From Roseiflexus sp. (GTDB lineage: Bacteria; Chloroflexota; Chloroflexia; Chloroflexales; Roseiflexaceae): a stretch of DNA of 36,502 nucleotides. The notes beneath the pieces are model-generated. The model was not told the DNA's origin. It was given only the letters and a program-made list of their open reading frames with translations, and did not search any database. Both the position numbers and the translations under genes were made by a program. This document shows positions 17,028 to 23,476 of the stretch, in pieces (position 1 is the stretch's first letter; the number at the start of each line of letters is the position of its first letter). Location of the stretch: assembly GCA_017743475.1 (NCBI GenBank), contig JAGHYV010000050.1, forward strand, positions 1 to 36,502, written 5' to 3'.

Positions 17028-17759
17028 TCAGCGTGCAGCGCCCTCCGGCTCTGCAATCGTAATCAGGCGATGGGTCATTTCGAGGCTGCCCTCAGCAATG
17101 ATCTTGTCGCCGATGCACGAAATCATAGTTACCATCTCGCGTCCCTGCGGCAGCATGTAGTGAACCTCGTCCGGCGTAGCCCATACCTGGCGCGTCACTG
17201 TGTAGCGATGTTCAACACCGCGTTCGTCGATCAGAATCACAGTTGCTCCAGGACTCAACTCCTTCAGACGCGCGAATGGCGCAGGGATGTGCGGCGTCTT
17301 GCGGAACCGCAACACGTGTCCCCAAAGCACGATATTATCGCCCTGTCCTGGCATTGCACCGAGTCGGTACCATCCCACATCGTGATCGGGTACCACCGGG
17401 ACACGGTTCGCATCGAGACCTACCGGGATCAGGACGCGATCTAGGTCAATAGCGTCGATGACTAAGCGTACAGGCGGCACGGCTTCTGGGCGAGTAGTCG
17501 GGATCGGGGATGGTGCCGTCGTTGGTGGTGTCGTCGGTACAGGAGTGGCAGTTGGGATTACAGTCGGCACAGTGGTTGCGGTCAGCGCCAGATTTGGCAG
17601 GGTCGTCGCAGCTGGCAGCGCCGGCGTGCTGGGCAGCAGGGCTACTGGCAATGTGGCGCGCATATCGGAAGCGGACGACATCTGCACAGGTGGAGCGCCA
17701 CAACAAGCGATGAGCAATCCTGTCAGCATCACCAATATCCAGCTAATAACATGCGTCAT
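17028..17759 (-). CDS. Sortase-domain lipoprotein
   Basis: The 243-residue protein has a lipobox (LLIAC, Cys19), a long Thr/Pro/Ala linker (about residues 25-95) and a sortase beta-barrel. The catalytic triad is visible: His in NIVLWGHVL, Cys in VTMISCIGD and Arg in MTHRLITIA. Sortases are cysteine transpeptidases that attach proteins to the cell surface. This family resembles the short class E/F type, by motif spacing only. No LPxTG-like substrate is encoded nearby. The upstream frame to 18011 is not protein-like; ATG 17759 follows an AGGGGAGAAG site. Membrane anchoring by lipid instead of a transmembrane helix is unusual for a sortase. Confidence 0.85.
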   Translation of the reverse strand: MTHVISWILVMLTGLLIACCGAPPVQMSSASDMRATLPVALLPSTPALPAATTLPNLALTATTVPTVIPTATPVPTTPPTTAPSPIPTTRPEAVPPVRLVIDAIDLDRVLIPVGLDANRVPVVPDHDVGWYRLGAMPGQGDNIVLWGHVLRFRKTPHIPAPFARLKELSPGATVILIDERGVEHRYTVTRQVWATPDEVHYMLPQGREMVTMISCIGDKIIAEGSLEMTHRLITIAEPEGAAR

Positions 17760-17818
17760 GCAATCTTCTCCCCTTGCGTTGTTGAGTAAACGTAAGTGTT
17801 CACATTTCTCATGGGAGT

Positions 17819-17835
17819 GAGGGCATCTTGCCCTC
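17819..17835. repeat. Perfect 7-bp hairpin between sortase and GNAT genes
   Basis: GAGGGCA (17819-17825) and TGCCCTC (17829-17835) flank a 3-base loop. The surrounding sequence resembles the GC hairpin units of the 39-bp tandem array at 31865-31970, so it is probably a member of that family. Confidence 0.55.
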
Positions 17836-17896
17836 GTGGACGCGATAAGGGCGGAATACCCTTCGCTTCCGCGTGTGTTGCTCCGGGTGTGAACGG

Positions 17897-18433
17897 TTAC
17901 GAATAAACCGGTATAACCACTGTTTCGGTCGTGGTTTTGTATGGACGGAACCCGCGCGCCTGATAGTTTGCCAGCGCGTAGCGACCGTCGAGAGTGCACG
18001 TATGAACCCATACGCGCCGCGCACCATCATCGAAGGCGCGCTGCACCCCCACTGATAGCAGATGTTTCCCTAACCCGCGCCCGTGGAACATGGGCGCCAG
18101 ACCGAAGTAGGCAATCTCGACATCTGGTTCTTCCGACTCTGCGTTAAGTTCGATATACCCCGCAGGTGTGCCTTTGACGTACATTACCAGCAGAGTGACC
18201 GATGGTCGGGAAAGGTAGTCGAGCAATTGTTCGTCGCTCCAGTTGAGCCGCATTGTCCAGTGATACGTTTCGCCAACTGCCCGATAGAGAAAACGGTAGA
18301 ACGCCGGAAACGGAATGCGCGACTCGATAACGGCGACATCCGGGTCGGTTGTCCACCAGGGACGGAATGCCGTTCGGTCTGGCAATTCGAGATAGGTGGT
18401 GACGACGGAAACAGGTTTTGCGACGGTTGTCAT
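17897..18433 (-). CDS. GNAT family N-acetyltransferase
   Basis: The 178-residue protein matches the GNAT fold. The acetyl-CoA-binding segment is IAYFGLAPMFHGRGLGKHLL (about residues 128-147), with the (Q/R)xxGxG-like HGRGLG loop. It is preceded by the beta strands VTLLVMYVKGTPAGYIEL and followed by the RVWVHTCTLDG and ALANYQARGF segments common to the family. It transfers acetyl groups from acetyl-CoA to an amine of an unknown small molecule or protein. The start ATG 18433 gives a typical length. It is divergent from the Crp/Fnr regulator and upstream of the sortase gene on the same strand. Confidence 0.92.
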   Translation of the reverse strand: MTTVAKPVSVVTTYLELPDRTAFRPWWTTDPDVAVIESRIPFPAFYRFLYRAVGETYHWTMRLNWSDEQLLDYLSRPSVTLLVMYVKGTPAGYIELNAESEEPDVEIAYFGLAPMFHGRGLGKHLLSVGVQRAFDDGARRVWVHTCTLDGRYALANYQARGFRPYKTTTETVVIPVYS

Positions 18434-18588
18434 GCGTACCCTCAGTTGTGCAGACCCGGCGGAAGATGTCGATGTGGAACATTCGCTCGCCAGCGCCAGA
18501 ATGGATCAGTCGCTATTCTACCGCATGCCTCTCATGAGCATTCGCTGTAATGCGCCACCTGCAGTGCCTGATACGAAACCAGATGTGG

Positions 18589-18615
18589 TACAATACCATT
18601 GTGACACATTGCACA
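18589..18615 (+). promoter_or_regulatory. Promoter -10 box with an overlapping Crp-like palindrome
   Basis: TACAAT at 18589-18594 is followed by TGTGA-N6-GCACA at 18600-18615, which differs at one base from the TGTGA-N6-TCACA Crp consensus. Since the next gene encodes a Crp/Fnr-family protein, negative autoregulation is a reasonable inference. No strong -35 box is visible. Confidence 0.4.
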
Positions 18616-18714
18616 TGTCCTGTCGATGAGTCCACTGTTTGCCAGCGTCCCTCGCTAGCAGGTTGTCCACGGCAGCGACGATCCAGAGCGTCACCCTCAA
18701 TTGATGGAGCGACC

Positions 18715-19365
18715 ATGAGCACGACTCTCTCCTCTTATGCCGACGCCGCGTGGGCGATCCTGACCGATGGACGAGCTACTGATCGCGCGGAGCGCGGAAC
18801 GCTGATCTATGCGCCCGACCATGTCGCTGATCACCTGTATGTTCTGCTATCGGGCGCTGTCAGCCTGTACCTGCGATCCGGTGAAGGACGTGCATTGACG
18901 CTGCGCATTGTCGAAGCCGGGCAGTTGTTCGGGCATGTCAGCGCAAGCGATGGCACGCGTTACGATACATTTGCCGAAGCGACTACGCTGATACGCTATG
19001 TCCGCATTCCGCGCAGCGAACTTACCAGCCTGCTGGTGCGCACGCCAGAACTGGGCATTGCACTGATGGAAGATATGGCGCAGCACCGTGCTGTGGTCAG
19101 CCGTCGCCTTGACGAAGTGGCATTCAAGTCGGTGCCAGCGCGTCTTGCATCATTGCTGCTTGATCTTGCCCGTCGCCATGGCGGACCGCATGCTGCCAGT
19201 GTGCCGCGCCACAGTCATCGCCAGCTGGCGGAAATGATCAACGCCTACCGCGAAACCGTCACCAAGGTCATCAACCAGTTCCGCGATGCGCGGCTCCTTG
19301 AAATCGATCACTCCAGCATCACGCTGGTGAATGTGCGTCGTCTCGAAGAACTGGCGCAGGGTTGA
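18715..19365 (+). CDS. Crp/Fnr family transcriptional regulator
   Basis: The 216-residue protein has an N-terminal effector domain (DHLYVLLSGAVSLYLRSGEG, then RIVEAGQLFGH) and a C-terminal winged helix-turn-helix (RHSHRQLAEMINAYRETVTKVINQF, followed by the wing LLEIDHSSITLVNVRRLEEL). The cassette lacks the GExxLL and RxATV signature, so cyclic AMP is probably not its ligand. There is no cysteine cluster for an Fe-S centre. ATG 18715 with a TGGAGC site is preferred over the longer frame from 18550. Its last 46 bases overlap the end of the converging SDR gene. Confidence 0.92.
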   Translation: MSTTLSSYADAAWAILTDGRATDRAERGTLIYAPDHVADHLYVLLSGAVSLYLRSGEGRALTLRIVEAGQLFGHVSASDGTRYDTFAEATTLIRYVRIPRSELTSLLVRTPELGIALMEDMAQHRAVVSRRLDEVAFKSVPARLASLLLDLARRHGGPHAASVPRHSHRQLAEMINAYRETVTKVINQFRDARLLEIDHSSITLVNVRRLEELAQG

Positions 19366-20197
19366 CGATCATACGCTCGCTTATTTCCCACAAACGCGCT
19401 GCTGCTGCCATGTCTTGCGCCTGTGGCGCAGGCGAGGTCTCGCGCGATTTGACAAAATACCTGCCACTGATCGTCGCAACCTCAGATGCTGTAGCCAGGT
19501 AAATCGACGTTTGCGCACCTTCTTCCGGGGTGATAGCGAATAGGCGCTGCATCAGCGCCATCAAGCCGCCCCAGATGATGCCATTGTTATGCGCAAAACG
19601 GGTGGCCACAAATCCAGGATGGAGTGCATTCGAGGTCACGCCCGTCCCTTCCAGACGACGTGCCAGTTCATTCGAGAAGAGGATATTCGCCAGTTTCGAC
19701 TGTGCATAGGCTGCCCAGCCATTGTAGCCGCGGGTAAACTGGAGGTCGTCCCAGTGCATCGTTCCACCGCGGTGCGCATCTGATGACACGTTGACCACGC
19801 GCGCTGGTGCGCTGGCGCGCAGAATGTCGGTTAGCAGATTGGTCAGCAGAAAGTAGCTCATATGGTTCAGCGCCCATGTCAGTTCGATGCCATCGGCGCT
19901 GACCTGCCGCGAGGCGAAAACACCGCCCGCATTATTGATCAGTACATCAAGGCGTTGATGCCGTTGCAAAAACGCTTCCGCGACCGAACGGACGCCGGCC
20001 TGTGACGACAGATCGGCGATCAGTGCCTCGACCTCAACGCCAGTTGCCTGTTTGATGCGTGCAATCGTTGCAGCAACCCGCTTCGCGCTGCGCCCGACGA
20101 TGACAACATGCATCCCCCGGCGCGCCAGTTCACGCGCAGTCACTTCGCCAATGCCCGACGTTGCACCGGTAATGAGACAGATGGGTTTCTGGTTCAT
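19319..20197 (-). CDS. Short-chain dehydrogenase/reductase (retinol dehydrogenase-like)
   Basis: This 292-residue NAD(P)-dependent oxidoreductase has all classical SDR motifs: TGATSGIG (residues 10-17), NNAG (88-91), Asn111, the active-site Ser in VVNVSSDAH and YAQSK (Tyr164, Lys168). GRS after the second strand suggests NADP(H) preference. The long substrate region and the DLQFTRGYNGWAAYAQSKLAN context resemble the retinol dehydrogenase / WWOX-like subgroup. The substrate is unknown, perhaps a lipid or aldehyde. The 3' end overlaps the converging Crp/Fnr gene by about 46 bases. Confidence 0.93.
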   Translation of the reverse strand: MNQKPICLITGATSGIGEVTARELARRGMHVVIVGRSAKRVAATIARIKQATGVEVEALIADLSSQAGVRSVAEAFLQRHQRLDVLINNAGGVFASRQVSADGIELTWALNHMSYFLLTNLLTDILRASAPARVVNVSSDAHRGGTMHWDDLQFTRGYNGWAAYAQSKLANILFSNELARRLEGTGVTSNALHPGFVATRFAHNNGIIWGGLMALMQRLFAITPEEGAQTSIYLATASEVATISGRYFVKSRETSPAPQAQDMAAAARLWEISERMIVNPAPVLRDDAHSPA

Positions 20198-20429
20198 GGA
20201 TGTTCCTGTTCTGTGATGACCTTCTCTCGCCAGTCAAGAGTCGTATTCGATCTACGACTCGGATACGCTCTGGCCTGCCTTCTGGATGATACCAGGGCTT
20301 GTAGGGCGAAGATTGCCAGCAGTGTCAGCCCTCTTTCTCAATCACCTCAATTATGTCCGATGTATCGGACGCTTTTTATTATCGTATATCGAAGATATGC
20401 TGATAGAGATCCAAATTATCGAGCAGATA

Positions 20430-20458
20430 TTGACAAGAGTAGCAACCAGGTGTATACT
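20430..20458 (+). promoter_or_regulatory. Consensus promoter driving the T-box leader
   Basis: TTGACA (20430-20435), a 17-base spacer and TATACT (20453-20458) form an almost perfect housekeeping promoter. Transcription would begin near 20465, giving a leader of about 330 bases that contains the T-box riboswitch. Confidence 0.88.
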
Positions 20459-20462
20459 ATGC

Positions 20463-20531
20463 AATGCGCCTGCCTGTGTCGGGTACATTTCCCCTCTATG
20501 CAAGGGACGTTCAGGACTGGGAAGGCGCATT
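20463..20531 (+). promoter_or_regulatory. 5' extension stem of the T-box leader
   Basis: AATGCGCCT (20463-20471) and AGGCGCATT (20523-20531) are a perfect 9-bp inverted repeat spanning the predicted first bases of the transcript. It would form an additional long hairpin domain before Stem I, not a standard T-box part. It may protect the 5' end. Confidence 0.5.
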
Positions 20532-20779
20532 ATTGCAGCAAAAAGGCGTAAACGTGCAACAGCGACTTCGGGATGGTGGAAGCCAAAGGGTATCGTGCGT
20601 CTATTTCTGGCTGTGATATCTGTCAGGGAAAACCTGCATCGCAGGGCAAACTTGGCCGTTCACGCGCATTAAGCGTTTCGAGTGAGCAGAATACGAACGT
20701 GTTCTGCTAAGCGGGATGGTACCGCGGGTTGTGGTCAACCCGTCCCGGCGCGGTTTTAGCCTTGCCAGGACGGGTTCCT
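20531..20779 (+). ncRNA. T-box riboswitch upstream of a MerR-GAF regulator
   Basis: T-box RNAs sense uncharged tRNA and control the downstream gene. The conserved T-box is clear: GCGGGATGGTACCGCGG at 20711-20727. CGGGA (20712-20716) pairs with TCCCG (20743-20747); a 7-base bulge TGGTACC (20717-20723) contains TGGT to pair with a tRNA ACCA end; and a second helix is formed by GCGGGTTG and CAACCCGT. AACCCGTCC (20737-20745) also pairs perfectly with GGACGGGTT (20768-20776), giving the competing terminator-like hairpin. Stem III is AGCAGAA/TTCTGCT (20685-20691 with 20702-20708). The Stem I apex AGCGACTTCGGGATGGTGGAAGC (20561-20583) has both interlocking T-loop motifs, and lower helices can be drawn. 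The specifier is unresolved: fixed spacing points to TCT or TTC near 20605-20608, while TGGT demands A73, favouring Phe (TTC) over Ser. An ATC at 20618-20620 is another option. Confidence 0.85.
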
Positions 20780-20798
20780 TACTTGATAGGAGGATCCG

Positions 20799-22907
20799 AT
20801 GGCCACAAAACTGCTTGCTGATCGATCGGCACGCAGCGCAGGTCAGAATGATGTCGAAATCTACCGTAACGGTTCGCTTACAGTTCCAAAAATTGCCGCT
20901 CCCGATCCAGAAGTAGCTGCGTTGCTCGATCGCGTCCTTCCCACGGTGGAAGTATGGCGCGAGCATCTGACTGTCAGCATCGGACGCGCGACGGAACTGA
21001 CCGGTCTCAAGGACACTCAGATCCGCTACTTTGAAGAATTGTACGGGCAGGAGCGCGATACCTCCGTCCCTGCTGGAGCAACGCGCTCCTATTCGCTGGC
21101 AGATCTCCGTAGGCTGGCAGTGTTTGCCGAATTGTTGAAGCATGGGTATCGCCCGGCACAGGCAGCCGAGATTGTGCGTTCACTTGCGCACTTAATCGAC
21201 CGGGGGGCGACGCGCAATATTGCCGACGTACTGCGTCGGGAGGGGGATGCGATCACCGATGGTTTTCTCCTTTCGCGCCTGGCAAGTCAGGTTATTTTTG
21301 CTGCCCAACTCGAACTGCGCGAGCGAGCGCCGGATGCCAGGATTACGGCAATGTTCGTCGTCGAGCAGGTCATCGATCCCGCTTCGACCGTTGATGTGAC
21401 TCGCATCGGCAGGGAACTCGCAGCGGATGCTCGAGATATGCTCGTTGCTTTAGATCGCGCGACCATTGTCGGTGAACCGTTTGAAGGCGGTGACAGTCTA
21501 TGGTCTGACGATGAAAGCAGTATCGTGCTGTTCTACAGCCGCGAGTCGTGGAGCGTTCCTCTGCCGGACAATACAGCGTTTTGTTGCTATCGTCCGCCGT
21601 CGGCGCCTGAAACGACAGTCGTGTTTGCAGTTCAGTCGGTTGTGCCGGAGATCATTCCGCCAGTGTTCAATGTTGCACTTCCTGCGCGCGACCATTTGAT
21701 CGACTGGATGGTGCGCATGTGTTGCGTCATCTTCCCGGAATTTCGCCAGGCGACTTATGCGCACGGGTATCGTTATCGCTCCGACGGATATCGACTAGCG
21801 CACACTCGCGACACTCTGAATCGTCTAATGCAGCGCATGCGCAGCTTGATTTTTGGCGACGATGCAGAGGTGAGCATGGCATGCCTGCTGCTGCCCAACG
21901 ATCTGTACAAACCCACGCATCTTTCGATTCTAGCGCATGCTGGCTACTCCGAAGAAATTGCACGTCGTGTGCGACTCAGTCTCTCTGGCGAAGGGGAAGG
22001 GTTGAGCGGTCGGGCATTTCTGACGCGTGAGCCGTTTCTGACGCGCGATGCTGCTCATGATGAGCGCGTGTACGGCGCTCAGAATGAGCATTGCAAAGTG
22101 GCGCTGGCTGTGCCGCTCCTTTCCCACTGGGATACCCACCCGTTTGGTGTGCTTTACCTGGCATCGCAGCGTCCTGCGTCGCCTCTGCTGAGTGAAACGG
22201 CATTTGTGGCACTAGTGTTCAGCAATATTCTTAGTGAGTTACTCGGGCGCTGGTGGCTCACCCGTCTGCGTCGCAAGCACGATGCTTTGCTGCATACCTA
22301 TGTGACTGAGTACATCCGCTGGTTCAACGGGATGGATCTGCATGGTCCTGAGTTCGAAGAGGGCGTGCGGCAGATCGAGCACATCTGGGAGCGCGCTGCT
22401 GCGATGAGCGAGGCAGGCAGCGGACGTGCGGTTGTGGAACGTATGTCGCGTCAGTATGTGACCCTGGCAGTGCTTGATATTGATCGCTGCCGCGACCATC
22501 GCGGTCGGGGCGATGAACCGTTCCTGCTGGCAGCGCAGCGTCACGTGCAAAAGGCGGTTGAGCAGATTCTCCCCGGTGTGCGGGGATACTGGTTCAAAAA
22601 TGATCATACCCTGCTGGTGCTCGATGGGTGTTCGCTCGACGAAGCTGTCGTGCTGATCAGGCGGATCGCCAGTCGGGTGCAGATGGTGCCAGTTGTGATT
22701 GCTGGCAGGTCTGAACGCACTCCAGTCACAATAAGCGCTGCATTGAAGACGCTTTCGTATCAGGAACTCTACGACCTCTCGCACCACGACCGGGACGTGC
22801 TGAAGTCCAGTCTGACTTCGATCATCGAAGTGCTCTATGAGAAGACTCATAGATCGGAACGAACTATTCACGTGTTCCAGAATGGCGACTGGAAAAAAGA
22901 TCCCTAA
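20799..22907 (+). CDS. MerR-type HTH / GAF regulator with degenerate GGDEF-like C-terminus
   Basis: This 702-residue protein starts at ATG 20799 after a TAGGAGG site. Residues about 58-130 form a MerR-type DNA-binding domain (SIGRATELTGLKDTQIRYFEE, then TRSYSLADLRRLAVFAELLKHGY). Residues about 330-500 read as a GAF sensor domain (MACLLLPND, LSGEGEGLSGRAFL, VALAVPLLSHW, FGVLYLAS). The C-terminal part has a nucleotide-cyclase-like beginning (YVTLAVLDIDRCRDH) and WFKNDHTLLVL where an active enzyme would have GGDEF, so it is probably not catalytic. It is likely a cytoplasmic transcription factor responding to a small ligand. A T-box leader directly upstream implies control by the charging state of a tRNA, very unusual for a regulator. 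A strong terminator follows. Confidence 0.87.
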   Translation: MATKLLADRSARSAGQNDVEIYRNGSLTVPKIAAPDPEVAALLDRVLPTVEVWREHLTVSIGRATELTGLKDTQIRYFEELYGQERDTSVPAGATRSYSLADLRRLAVFAELLKHGYRPAQAAEIVRSLAHLIDRGATRNIADVLRREGDAITDGFLLSRLASQVIFAAQLELRERAPDARITAMFVVEQVIDPASTVDVTRIGRELAADARDMLVALDRATIVGEPFEGGDSLWSDDESSIVLFYSRESWSVPLPDNTAFCCYRPPSAPETTVVFAVQSVVPEIIPPVFNVALPARDHLIDWMVRMCCVIFPEFRQATYAHGYRYRSDGYRLAHTRDTLNRLMQRMRSLIFGDDAEVSMACLLLPNDLYKPTHLSILAHAGYSEEIARRVRLSLSGEGEGLSGRAFLTREPFLTRDAAHDERVYGAQNEHCKVALAVPLLSHWDTHPFGVLYLASQRPASPLLSETAFVALVFSNILSELLGRWWLTRLRRKHDALLHTYVTEYIRWFNGMDLHGPEFEEGVRQIEHIWERAAAMSEAGSGRAVVERMSRQYVTLAVLDIDRCRDHRGRGDEPFLLAAQRHVQKAVEQILPGVRGYWFKNDHTLLVLDGCSLDEAVVLIRRIASRVQMVPVVIAGRSERTPVTISAALKTLSYQELYDLSHHDRDVLKSSLTSIIEVLYEKTHRSERTIHVFQNGDWKKDP

Positions 22908-22977
22908 TCGTTGCTACTCGTTCTGTTCTTGCTGATCAGTGCATCGGCGTCTTTGCCGTTCCCCAGTCCTGGTACCC

Positions 22978-23027
22978 GGACAGGTGAAAGCAATGCTGTC
23001 ACCTGTCCGCTCTTTCGTTTTTGACTT
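22978..23027 (+). terminator. Intrinsic terminator after the MerR-GAF gene
   Basis: GGACAGGTGA (22978-22987) and TCACCTGTCC (22999-23008) form a perfect 10-bp stem with an 11-base loop, followed by the T-rich GCTCTTTCGTTTTT. Confidence 0.9.
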
Positions 23028-23110
23028 CGCTGCAAAAACGCACCGCAGCGAAGCCGGGTGTGCAGCGGTTTCCATCAATTGCTCCCTGCATTCTCCACGA
23101 CGCTGCGGTG
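23025..23110 (+). promoter_or_regulatory. Mutually exclusive inverted repeats, possible RNA switch
   Basis: CTTCGCTGC (23025-23033) pairs perfectly with GCAGCGAAG (23045-23053). The overlapping CACCGCAGCG (23041-23050) pairs perfectly with CGCTGCGGTG (23101-23110). Only one hairpin can form at a time, and GACTTTTTAAGGAG follows the second. No gene starts immediately after, so function is uncertain. Confidence 0.4.
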
Positions 23111-23323
23111 GAATGACTTTTTAAGGAGACTCATCGTTCCTCTGTCTTCTCCCGCTTCTATATTCGGGTATGCGCTGGTCAGGAACATCATTGTTCTACA
23201 CTGGAAGAAAGCGCTACGCACGGTTTGAAACGTCGTTGATCCTGACACCGGAGGATTACAGCAAATGTGCGAAGGCGGACGACGTCTCGCCGATCATATC
23301 CGGTTTTTTTAAAAAATATCAAC

Positions 23324-23352
23324 TTGACATTGATGTTTCCCTGTTATACCAT
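23324..23352 (+). promoter_or_regulatory. Candidate promoter of the membrane-BTAD regulator gene
   Basis: TTGACA at 23324-23329 is followed by TATACC (spacer 15) overlapping TACCAT (23347-23352, spacer 17). It sits in an AT-rich patch about 125 bases before the GTG start at 23477. Confidence 0.55.
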
Positions 23353-23476
23353 AGAAATGCGTAGATAAGCACGCACCGCTCCGGCTCAATTCCTGGTTTT
23401 CTCCGACGAGGCGATATGATACGGGTAAAGTTCGAGGTTGTCCGTATCCTCCCATTATTATGGAAGGAGCCTCATC

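Noticed and set aside
20737-20776. A simple intrinsic terminator unrelated to any riboswitch
   Set aside because: The stem competes precisely with a canonical T-box antiterminator and lies downstream of Stem I and Stem III motifs, so the regulatory reading fits better.
23170-23364. A 64-residue open frame before the BTAD regulator
   Set aside because: No ribosome site, overlaps the promoter region, and its sequence is not protein-like.
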